From contig JALSTC010000031.1 of assembly GCA_026983935.1 (NCBI GenBank), positions 1 to 5,657 on the forward strand: a stretch of 5,657 nt of DNA, in the 5' to 3' direction. A model generated the notes under the pieces. The model ran no database searches. It saw only the letters and a list, made by a program, of their open reading frames with translations, and was not told the DNA's origin. This stretch comes from Ardenticatenia bacterium. Its GTDB lineage: Bacteria > Chloroflexota > Anaerolineae > Aggregatilineales > Ch27. Of this stretch, positions 1 to 5,595 are shown one piece after another. The position numbers were made by a program, and so were the translations under genes. How positions within the stretch are numbered: the first letter of the stretch is position 1; every line of letters starts with the position of its first letter.

Positions 1-993
1 CTGATCGGGACGTTTACCAGCCTGATCGGTGATCCCTCGGATAAAGACTCAGCACGCGAGCAGCTTACCGCGGAGACAGTGCGCAAGAACGCACAGACAT
101 ACGCGGAGCAGGCTTTCAAAATCCTGGATCGAGAAAAAACACGGGTTCGCTACAACGATGAATGGCTTGCCGACCTGAATTTTGCAGACATCATCAAACT
201 GGCGAGTAATTTCACCGTGCAGCAGTTCCTGGCACGTGACAATTTCCGCAAGCGCCTTGATGCAGGGGAACCGATCTATCTGCATGAGATGTTTTACGCG
301 CTGATGCAGGCCTATGACGCCGTTGCACAGGAAACCGACGTACAGGTTGGCGGGCAGGATCAGCTTTTCAACATCGTGGTTGCCGGGCGCAAACTTCAGC
401 AGGCTCTTGGCCAGCGCCCCCAGGTCGCGATCATCATGGGGGAGAGCCTGCCGGGAACAGATGGCGAAGTGAAGATGAGCAAGAGCCTGGGGAATCATAT
501 CCCGATAATGGCTCCGCCGGAAGACATGTACGGCAAGGTGATGAGCATTCCGGACAAAGCGATGCCTGTCTACTACAAACTCGTTTTGGGCTGGGCGCCC
601 GCGCAGCTTGAAAAGCTGGAAAATGACCTGGCCAGCGGCGCACTCCATCCACGGGATGCCAAGATGCAGTTGGCCCGGGAAATCGTGACGATTTTCCACG
701 ATGCAGAAGCTGCCATGCGTGCTGAACAGGATTTTGTACGTAAGTTCCGGGAACATGGCGTGCCCGACGATGTGCCGACAGAAACGCTGGCAGCCCCGGA
801 GCGTGTGGTTGATCTGCTGGCGCGGCTGAATATGGTGCCCTCAAAAGGGGAGGCCAAGCGATTGATGAAAAATGGCGGTGTGCGCATTGACGGCGAACAG
901 GTGAAGGATATTGCCGCCGAGATCACGCCGGATATGCTGCCGCTGGTCGTGCAGGTTGGTAAGCGTAAATTCGTGCGGCTGGAAAAGGCATAA
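1..993 (+). CDS. tyrS: Tyrosyl-tRNA synthetase, C-terminal 330 residues (5' end outside window)
   Basis: This is a class I aminoacyl-tRNA synthetase that attaches tyrosine to tRNA-Tyr in the cytoplasm using ATP. The frame is open from base 1, starting LIGTFTSLIGDPS, so the GTG at 79 is internal and the true start lies upstream. The HIGH-type motif is missing with the N-terminus; roughly 70-80 residues are lost if the protein has the usual length of about 400. Visible parts, numbered from base 1, are the tyrosine-pocket stretch YALMQAYDAV followed by VGGQDQLFN, the KMSKS signature at residues 158-162 (bases 472-486) followed by LGN, and a C-terminal S4 RNA-binding domain from about residue 267 (ERVVDLLARL) to the end. 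The GGQDQ and EVKMSKSLGN context resembles the second bacterial TyrRS subgroup rather than the E. coli type (family knowledge). It ends in TAA and converges on fabH 52 bp away. No frameshift is seen. Confidence 0.97.
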   Translation: MIGTFTSLIGDPSDKDSAREQLTAETVRKNAQTYAEQAFKILDREKTRVRYNDEWLADLNFADIIKLASNFTVQQFLARDNFRKRLDAGEPIYLHEMFYALMQAYDAVAQETDVQVGGQDQLFNIVVAGRKLQQALGQRPQVAIIMGESLPGTDGEVKMSKSLGNHIPIMAPPEDMYGKVMSIPDKAMPVYYKLVLGWAPAQLEKLENDLASGALHPRDAKMQLAREIVTIFHDAEAAMRAEQDFVRKFREHGVPDDVPTETLAAPERVVDLLARLNMVPSKGEAKRLMKNGGVRIDGEQVKDIAAEITPDMLPLVVQVGKRKFVRLEKA

Positions 994-1027
994 ATCGGTT
1001 GTCGGTTGTACCCAGTGAACAAATTGA

Positions 1028-1057
1028 GGGCCTTCCTGCTGTCTGTCAGGAAGACCC
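1028..1057. terminator. Hairpin between convergent tyrS and fabH, probable bidirectional terminator
   Basis: GGGCCTTCCTG (1028-1038) pairs with CAGGAAGACCC (1047-1057) as an 11-bp stem with one C-A mismatch and an 8-nt loop; A1027-T1058 can extend it. On the minus strand the stem is followed by TCAATTTGTT, a moderately T-rich tail. On the plus strand it is followed by TTCTTGATC, a weaker tail. The position 34 bp after the tyrS stop and at the fabH stop fits a terminator shared by two convergent units. The right arm lies within the last fabH codons (G-S-S-stop). Confidence 0.6.
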
Positions 1058-2266
1058 TTCTTGATCGGAAGCATCGTGAGGCAGCCGGTCGAAAAAGCGG
1101 TACAGCCCGCCCAGCGGCGAGCGGTTCAGTAGTTCAGCCAGCCGCCGCAGCGTACGCGAAAATCGCGAGCGTGTCCGGGCAACTGTGTAAGAGAATTCAC
1201 GGCGGTAGCGTTTGATTGCCGTTTGTTCTGCCGGACCAGCAACACCCCACTGTAAGACCATAGCGCCCCACGTCAGCCCCCCGCCAAAGCCTACCAGCAC
1301 CAGATACTGCTCAGGTTGGATGCGGCCATCATTCACGGCTTCGCATAAGGCGATCGGGATGGATGCCGCCGATGTATTGCCGTAACGATCCAGGTTGCTG
1401 ATGAATCGCTCCTCCGGTAGATTGAGATTCTTGGCCGCGCGGGCGATGATACGTTGATTGGCCTGGTGGGGGACGATCCAGTCAATGTCGTCCATCGTCA
1501 GGCCCGCTTTTTCGACTGCCTCTAGAACGCTGTCTTTCATCACACGTGTGGCAAAGCGAAAAACTTCCCGCCCATTCATATACATTTTGTGCATGGGCGG
1601 GCGTGTGCCATCGCGTGGCAGCCCGGCATCGGGGACGGCGGCATCGCGGCTGCCGACCGTGGGCACGCCCAGTAGATCGCAGCCAGAGCCATCAGAACGC
1701 AGGACATTGGAAAGGACGCCGCCGGGCATTTCACTGCCACGCACGACGACCGCACCAGCGCCATCACCAAACAGAATGCACGTTGTGCGATCTTCCCAGT
1801 CCAGCAGTCGGCTCATGGTTTCTGCGCCGACGACCAGGGCGGTGTCTATACTGCCGGAGATGATGGCCTGTGCAGCCATATTGAGCGCATAGATGAAGCC
1901 GGTGCAGGCGGCACTCAGATCAAAGGCACCAGCAGTGCTCGCCCCCAGCCAATCCTGTATCAGGCTGGCTGTGCTGGGGAAAATGTGCTCTGGCGTGGAA
2001 GTGGCGACGATGATCATATCAAGTTCACTTGGCAGAACGTCGGCCACTTCCAACGCCTGACGTGCCGCGGCAAAGCTCAGGCTGGCAGTCGACTCATCCT
2101 CACCAGCAATACGCCGCTCACGGATGCCTGTGCGTTCCCGGATCCAGGTATCTGATGTGTCAACGATGGCTTCCAGGTCCAGGTTCGTCAGCACGCGGTC
2201 AGGTACGGCCATACCCCAGCCTACCACATGGGCATAGCGTGGGGCAGTCCGATGATTAGCTGCCAT
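1046..2266 (-). CDS. fabH: Beta-ketoacyl-ACP synthase III (FabH) with basic C-terminal extension
   Basis: FabH starts type II fatty-acid synthesis in the cytosol by condensing an acyl-CoA primer with malonyl-ACP. From the ATG at 2266 it has 406 residues. The thiolase-fold catalytic triad is complete: Cys121 in LSAACTGF, His267 in VPHQAN, Asn297 in YGNTSAAS. The CoA-binding Trp41 and Arg45 in DTWIRERTGIRERR match E. coli Trp32 and Arg36. GFGGGLTWGAMVLQW, where FabH proteins normally end, falls at about residues 326-340. Some 60 further residues follow, rich in Arg and with hydrophobic heptad-like spacing (RTRSRFSRTLRRLAELLNR), so the protein is clearly longer than the usual 310-335. I chose the ATG at 2266 because AGGA (2275-2272) sits 5 nt before it; in-frame TTG (2287) and GTG (2284) lie deeper in fabF and lack a visible site. 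The gene overlaps the fabF end by 11 bp, which suggests translational coupling. Primer specificity cannot be read from the sequence. Confidence 0.96.
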   Translation of the reverse strand: MAANHRTAPRYAHVVGWGMAVPDRVLTNLDLEAIVDTSDTWIRERTGIRERRIAGEDESTASLSFAAARQALEVADVLPSELDMIIVATSTPEHIFPSTASLIQDWLGASTAGAFDLSAACTGFIYALNMAAQAIISGSIDTALVVGAETMSRLLDWEDRTTCILFGDGAGAVVVRGSEMPGGVLSNVLRSDGSGCDLLGVPTVGSRDAAVPDAGLPRDGTRPPMHKMYMNGREVFRFATRVMKDSVLEAVEKAGLTMDDIDWIVPHQANQRIIARAAKNLNLPEERFISNLDRYGNTSAASIPIALCEAVNDGRIQPEQYLVLVGFGGGLTWGAMVLQWGVAGPAEQTAIKRYRREFSYTVARTRSRFSRTLRRLAELLNRSPLGGLYRFFDRLPHDASDQEGSS

Positions 2267-3512
2267 GATTATCCTGGTATTCACCAAAAATCAGGACAGC
2301 ATTGTGTCCACCAAAGCCGAACGAGTTACTCATCACCGTCTTGATCTCTGCCGGTACACCATGATGCGGCGTGTAGTTGAGATCACACTCCGGATCGGGA
2401 TTATCAAGGTTGATTGTCGGCGGGACGAAGTTCTCCAGAATTGCTTTGATGCTGAGCACAGCTTCAACCGCACCGGCGGCCCCCATCAAATGCCCTGTGA
2501 CTGATTTGGTTGAACTGATCGGAATGTTATAGGCCTGTTCACCAAAGACGCCCTTAATTGCCTTTGTTTCGCTTGTGTCGTTCATGGGCGTGCTGGTGCC
2601 ATGTGCATTGATGTAGTCAATATCATTGATCGTCAGGTCGGCATTTTTGAGAGCTTTACGCATGGCCGCCTGTGCGCCTGCCCCGTCTTCAAGCGGCGCT
2701 GTGACATGGAAGGCGTCTGCCGATGCGCCGTAGCCGAGAACCTCAGCATAGATTTGTGCGCCGCGTGCCTGTGCATGCTCAAGGGCTTCCAGAATCAGGA
2801 TAGCGCCGCCTTCGCTGACGACAAAACCGTCGCGATCGCGGTCGAAGGGACGGGAAGCGGCCTGCGGGTCTTCATTGCGGCGGGAGATGGCGTGCATGTT
2901 GTAGAAGGAAGCCATTGCCAGATCAACCAGCCCGGCTTCTGCGCTGCCTGCGACCATGACATCTGCCGCCCCGCGTCGGATCATCTCGGTGGCCTCACCG
3001 ATCGAGTTGTTGCCTGTGGCGCACGCGGTCGAGATCGCCATGTTGGGGCCGCGCAGGCCCCACATCATCGAGACTTTGCCCGCCGGGCTGTCCGGCAGCA
3101 TCATCGGAACCAGCAGCGGGCTGACGCTCCGCGGCCCTTTTTGCAGGATGATTTTCATCCCCTCAAGGATGGTTTCAATCCCACCGATGCCGGAGCCGAT
3201 CAATACACCGGCTTCATAACGATTATCATCGGTGATCGTGATCCCGGAATCTTCGATGGCCTGCTGTGCAGCGGCCATGGCCAGATGAGTCAGACGATCC
3301 ATGCGCCGGGCTTCACGGCGGCCAAACATTTCGACGGGATCGAAATTGCGTACTTCACCACCAAACGTGACCGGCAGGTCGGTTGTATCGAAGCGCTGAA
3401 TGGGGCCAATGCCGCTGACGCCGTTGGCCGCATTCTGCCAGGCTTCCTCTACAGAATTCCCGATTGGGCTGAAGATGCCCATGCCGGTTACAACTACACG
3501 ACGTCTTTCCAC
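2256..3512 (-). CDS. fabF: Beta-ketoacyl-ACP synthase II (FabF)
   Basis: FabF elongates acyl-ACP by decarboxylative condensation with malonyl-ACP in the cytosolic type II fatty-acid pathway. The 418-residue length is normal for the family. It starts ERRRVVVTGMGIFSPIG, the usual KAS II N-terminus. The catalytic Cys164 is in STACATGNNSIG, His304 in NAHGTSTPMNDTSE, Lys336 in SSTKSVTGH and His341 in GHLMGAAGAVE. The C-terminal SNSFGFGGHNA (395-405) holds the gatekeeper-loop phenylalanines 398 and 400. All active-site residues of a condensing KAS are present, so this is not a chain-length-factor homologue, which would lack the Cys. The start is GTG at 3512, supported by a strong Shine-Dalgarno. 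It is the first gene of an operon with fabH, whose start overlaps its end. No acpP or fabD is seen beside it. KAS I (FabB) is the main alternative, but length and motifs fit FabF better. Confidence 0.96.
   Translation of the reverse strand: MERRRVVVTGMGIFSPIGNSVEEAWQNAANGVSGIGPIQRFDTTDLPVTFGGEVRNFDPVEMFGRREARRMDRLTHLAMAAAQQAIEDSGITITDDNRYEAGVLIGSGIGGIETILEGMKIILQKGPRSVSPLLVPMMLPDSPAGKVSMMWGLRGPNMAISTACATGNNSIGEATEMIRRGAADVMVAGSAEAGLVDLAMASFYNMHAISRRNEDPQAASRPFDRDRDGFVVSEGGAILILEALEHAQARGAQIYAEVLGYGASADAFHVTAPLEDGAGAQAAMRKALKNADLTINDIDYINAHGTSTPMNDTSETKAIKGVFGEQAYNIPISSTKSVTGHLMGAAGAVEAVLSIKAILENFVPPTINLDNPDPECDLNYTPHHGVPAEIKTVMSNSFGFGGHNAVLIFGEYQDNHGS
2267..2275 (-). promoter_or_regulatory. 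fabH ribosome binding site, inside the fabF 3' end
   Basis: On the minus strand AGGA (2275-2272) is followed by a 5-nt spacer and ATG (2266-2264). It lies within the last fabF codons. It favours this ATG over the in-frame TTG and GTG upstream and supports coupled translation of fabF and fabH. Confidence 0.6.
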
Positions 3513-3527
3513 AAGTGTTATCCTCCC
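3513..3527 (-). promoter_or_regulatory. fabF ribosome binding site supporting a GTG start
   Basis: On the minus strand GGGAGGA (3527-3521) lies 9 nt (counted from GGAGG) before GTG (3512-3510). It is the strongest Shine-Dalgarno in the window and fixes a non-ATG start for fabF. Confidence 0.75.
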
Positions 3528-3570
3528 AGAGTTATCTGTCTCAGTTAGTCTGTTTTATCTGCAGGTACAG

Positions 3571-3621
3571 GTGACGTTCGATTATACACCAAACATAACC
3601 CCGTTGAACCGCAAACGTCAC
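3571..3621. promoter_or_regulatory. Inverted repeat GTGACGTTYG flanking the fabF promoter, candidate operator pair
   Basis: GTGACGTTCG (3571-3580) and CAAACGTCAC (3612-3621) form an inverted repeat matching at 9 of 10 positions, with 8 bp perfect (GTGACGTT/AACGTCAC). The 8-bp cores lie 43 bp centre to centre, about four helical turns. One arm abuts the -10 box on the downstream side near the predicted fabF transcription start; the other lies just upstream of the -35. This is the arrangement expected for two sites of a dimeric or looping regulator. It does not resemble the FapR site as I know it. No regulator gene is in the window, so the role is inferred. Confidence 0.4.
3581..3608 (-). promoter_or_regulatory. 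Predicted sigma-70-type promoter of fabF-fabH
   Basis: On the minus strand there is a perfect TATAAT -10 box (3586-3581). The best -35 candidate, TTCAAC (3608-3603), has a 16-bp spacer and matches the consensus at only 3 of 6 positions. Transcription would start near 3574, giving a leader of about 60 nt before the fabF GTG. The weak -35 leaves room for an activator or other control, and an inverted repeat brackets this element. Confidence 0.55.
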
Positions 3622-3683
3622 ATTTTTGCCCCTTTTGATATGTCTAAATAATGTGATAATAAATTCGGCGGCATAAATCGGTG

Positions 3684-3712
3684 GTTACTTACAGACCTGT
3701 CCATGTTATAAT
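3684..3712 (+). promoter_or_regulatory. Extended -10 promoter of the SDR-GNAT-menC operon
   Basis: The plus strand carries TGTTATAAT (3704-3712): a perfect TATAAT box at 3707-3712 preceded by TGn, the extended -10 element. The hexamer at a 17-bp spacing, GTTACT (3684-3689), matches the -35 consensus at only 3 of 6 positions, which an extended -10 can compensate. Only 7 nt separate the box from the ATG at 3720, so transcription should start at or within a base or two of the start codon. Confidence 0.65.
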
Positions 3713-3719
3713 CTACCAC

Positions 3720-4679
3720 ATGGTTTTGGTCACCGGTGCGACTGGATTTGTCGGGCGGCATCTGGTGCCCCGCCTCGTCGAGGCCGGGTGGCCTGTGCGG
3801 GTATTGGTTCCCCCGCGGCGCGGCGGCATTGTACGGTTGCCCTGGCCTGATCTGCCAGTCGAGCCGGTTGCGGGCACACTTTACGAGCCAGAGACGCTGG
3901 CGGCAGCCATGCAGGGCGTGCACACGGTGTTTCATTTGGCGGGGGCACAGTGGTGGGGGAGCGCCCGCGACCTGGAGCGGATTGATGTTGACGGCACACG
4001 GCGAATTGTTCAGTCTGCGTTGACTGCCCGAATTGGCCGCCTGATTGTGTTGAGCCACTTGGGCGCGGCACCTGCTTCTGCTTACGCGCTGCTGCGTGCC
4101 AAAGGTCAGATGGAGAACGTTGTACAGAAAAGCGGCCTGCCGTACACCATCGTACGGAGCGGTGTGTTATTCGGTGAACAGGATTCCTTTGTGAATGGCA
4201 TTGCCATGCTGCTGCGTACCAATCCGCTGATCTTCTTGCAGCCTGGTGAAGGGGAGAGCCTTCTGCATCCGCTGTACATTCACGACCTGACAGCGGGACT
4301 TGTCCAGTGCATGGATAATCTCGATACCGTTGATCGCGTGTTGGAGATTGGCGGCCCGGAGTACATTTCGTTCAATGAAATGGTGCGCACGGTGATGCGT
4401 GTGACTGGCGCACATCGTACTATTGTGACTGCACCACCGTATGTCCTCCGCTGGATGACGCAGGCCATCCGTCGCATACTCCCCCGCTGGCCTGCAACGC
4501 CTCAGTGGTTCGATATTCTCGCCAGCCATCGGACGGCTGGCCTGAGCAGCATGTCCGATGCTTTTGGCATCACGCCAGTGCGTTTCGAGGATACAATCAT
4601 GACCTACATGCCGCACCGCCATTACCTGCCGCAGCTACTGCGTTTTGTGTTCCGGCGGCGGCGTCCGAGAGGGGTGTAG
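3720..4679 (+). CDS. Atypical NAD(P)-binding short-chain dehydrogenase/epimerase-like protein (NDUFA9-like)
   Basis: The 319-residue protein begins directly with a Rossmann strand and the nucleotide-binding motif TGATGFVG (residues 5-12). FHLAG (71-75) and DVDGTRRIV (89-97) follow, as in extended and atypical SDRs. The pattern SGLPYTIVRSGVLFG (138-152) then FVNGIAMLLR, and HPLYIHDLTAGLVQCM, resembles the atypical SDR group that includes the complex I subunit NDUFA9 and related sugar-epimerase-like proteins. The usual YxxxK catalytic pair is not in register: Tyr122 and Lys128 are six apart (YALLRAK), so a classical dehydrogenase mechanism is doubtful. The tail (about 308-319) is strongly basic, FRRRRPRGV. 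An in-frame GTG at 3681 is possible, but its 13 extra codons cover the -10 box and it has no Shine-Dalgarno, so I chose ATG 3720. It is the first gene of an operon, 6 bp before the GNAT gene. Substrate is unknown; a structural or quinone/lipid-related role is one possibility but is not shown. Confidence 0.85.
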   Translation: MVLVTGATGFVGRHLVPRLVEAGWPVRVLVPPRRGGIVRLPWPDLPVEPVAGTLYEPETLAAAMQGVHTVFHLAGAQWWGSARDLERIDVDGTRRIVQSALTARIGRLIVLSHLGAAPASAYALLRAKGQMENVVQKSGLPYTIVRSGVLFGEQDSFVNGIAMLLRTNPLIFLQPGEGESLLHPLYIHDLTAGLVQCMDNLDTVDRVLEIGGPEYISFNEMVRTVMRVTGAHRTIVTAPPYVLRWMTQAIRRILPRWPATPQWFDILASHRTAGLSSMSDAFGITPVRFEDTIMTYMPHRHYLPQLLRFVFRRRRPRGV

Positions 4680-4685
4680 CAGGAT

Positions 4686-5576
4686 ATGGGCAACATTGTG
4701 ATCCGGCCTCTGGAAAGCTGGGAAGAGCTTGCCGAAGCGGAAGCGATCCAGCGGGAAGCCTGGGGCGACGACCCCCGTTATCTGATGCATCAACACATGC
4801 TGGTGTCCATTGCGCGCAATGGTGGGGTGGTGCTGGGGGCATTTGATGGCAGCCGGATGGTCGGTCTGGCGGTGGGATTTCTGGGCGCGGATGACACCGA
4901 TCTGAAGCGGCCAGCCATGGCCAACCTGAAGTTGTTTTCCAAGCGAGTCGTCGTGCTTGAGGCTTACCAGGGGCAGGGCGTCGGCTACCGATTGAAGCTG
5001 GCCCAGCGCGATTTTGCCATGCAGCGCGGTATCCGCCTGATCACCTGGACGTTTGACCCCCTGCTCAGCCGCAATGCCCACATGAATATCCGTAAGCTGG
5101 GGGCTGTGGCCGCCCATTACTATGTGGACTTCTACGGGCCGGATGCAGGGCCGCTGGCGCTGGCCGGTGCTTCGGATCGCTTCCAGGTTGACTGGTGGCT
5201 GACCAGCGCACGTGTTGTGCGCCGTCTGGAAGGTTCGCGCAACGATCTGACACTGGCGCAGTATCTCAGTGGGGGGGCCCGGATTCTGAATCCATCAACG
5301 TTGATATCCGCAGATCTGCCTGCTCCCAGCGAGGATTTCATCCAGCCGACCGGTGCGCTGGGACTTGTAGAAATCCCGTCTGACTACCAGCGTATTGTCA
5401 AAGCCGATCCAGGCCTGGCACGGGCCTGGCGTGAACACAGCCGGGCGATATTCACGGCCATTATGGGTGACAGGTACATTGTTACCGATTTCTTGCACGA
5501 GACCCATGAAGGACGGCAGCGCAGTTTCTATGTGTGCAGCCACGAAGGGGCGTTGAGCCAGTTTAGCCGCAATTGA
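4686..5576 (+). CDS. GNAT-family acyltransferase, COG3375 type
   Basis: This 296-residue protein has an N-terminal GNAT fold at about residues 4-150. Acyl-CoA binding motif A is VVVLEAYQGQGVGYRLKLAQRDFAM (about 88-112), with the QGQGVG phosphate loop at 95-100. It is followed by ITWTFDPLLSRNAHMNIRKLGA (119-140) and YYVDFYG, the signature I associate with the COG3375 predicted acetyltransferases. VDWWLTSARVVRR (168-180) and a C-terminal domain of unknown fold follow. Family knowledge: relatives lie beside menC/N-acylamino acid racemase genes, and one studied Geobacillus system pairs a GNAT D-amino acid N-succinyltransferase with an N-succinylamino acid racemase. Here a menC-like start follows after 19 bp, so N-acylation of an amino acid is the best guess. 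The start at ATG 4686 has GAGAGGGG (4667-4674) 11 nt upstream; an in-frame GTG at 4698 is an alternative. A run of seven G at 5271-5277 leaves the frame intact. Confidence 0.88.
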   Translation: MGNIVIRPLESWEELAEAEAIQREAWGDDPRYLMHQHMLVSIARNGGVVLGAFDGSRMVGLAVGFLGADDTDLKRPAMANLKLFSKRVVVLEAYQGQGVGYRLKLAQRDFAMQRGIRLITWTFDPLLSRNAHMNIRKLGAVAAHYYVDFYGPDAGPLALAGASDRFQVDWWLTSARVVRRLEGSRNDLTLAQYLSGGARILNPSTLISADLPAPSEDFIQPTGALGLVEIPSDYQRIVKADPGLARAWREHSRAIFTAIMGDRYIVTDFLHETHEGRQRSFYVCSHEGALSQFSRN

Positions 5577-5595
5577 TGACAGATTGAAGGGGGCC

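Larger units (their letters stand above)
3513..3719. other. Divergent intergenic region between fabF and the SDR operon
   Basis: These 207 bp are more AT-rich than the genes beside them and carry both divergent promoters. The two -10 boxes are about 120 bp apart and point outward. The stretch 3622-3680 between them is especially AT-rich and holds no gene I can support; it contains TTGATA (3635-3640) and GATAAT (3655-3660), but their 14-bp spacing is too short for a good promoter. Confidence 0.7.

Noticed and set aside
49..756. Open frame of 235 codons on the minus strand opposite tyrS
   Set aside because: It is the shadow of a clear TyrRS reading frame. The translation is Cys/His-rich with no motif and no ribosome binding site was evident.
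2267..2287. TTG (2287) or GTG (2284) start for fabH
   Set aside because: The ATG at 2266 has AGGA at a suitable distance and gives a normal FabH N-terminus. The earlier starts increase overlap with fabF and have no visible site.
2601..3548. Open frame of 315 codons on the plus strand opposite fabF
   Set aside because: It is wholly antisense to a FabF with all catalytic residues, has no recognisable domain, and its composition is that expected from the complement of a coding gene.
3532..3561. Direct repeat TTATCTG (3532-3538 and 3555-3561) in the fabF leader
   Set aside because: Seven bases in AT-rich leader DNA can recur by chance, and no hairpin or known element goes with it.
3635..3660. 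Possible additional plus-strand promoter TTGATA...GATAAT
   Set aside because: The spacing is 14 bp and the -10 is imperfect; the extended -10 at 3704-3712 is far better placed.
3681..3719. Upstream GTG start for the SDR gene adding 13 residues
   Set aside because: The extra codons coincide with the extended -10 promoter, no Shine-Dalgarno precedes the GTG, and SDR proteins of this type begin right at the Rossmann strand.
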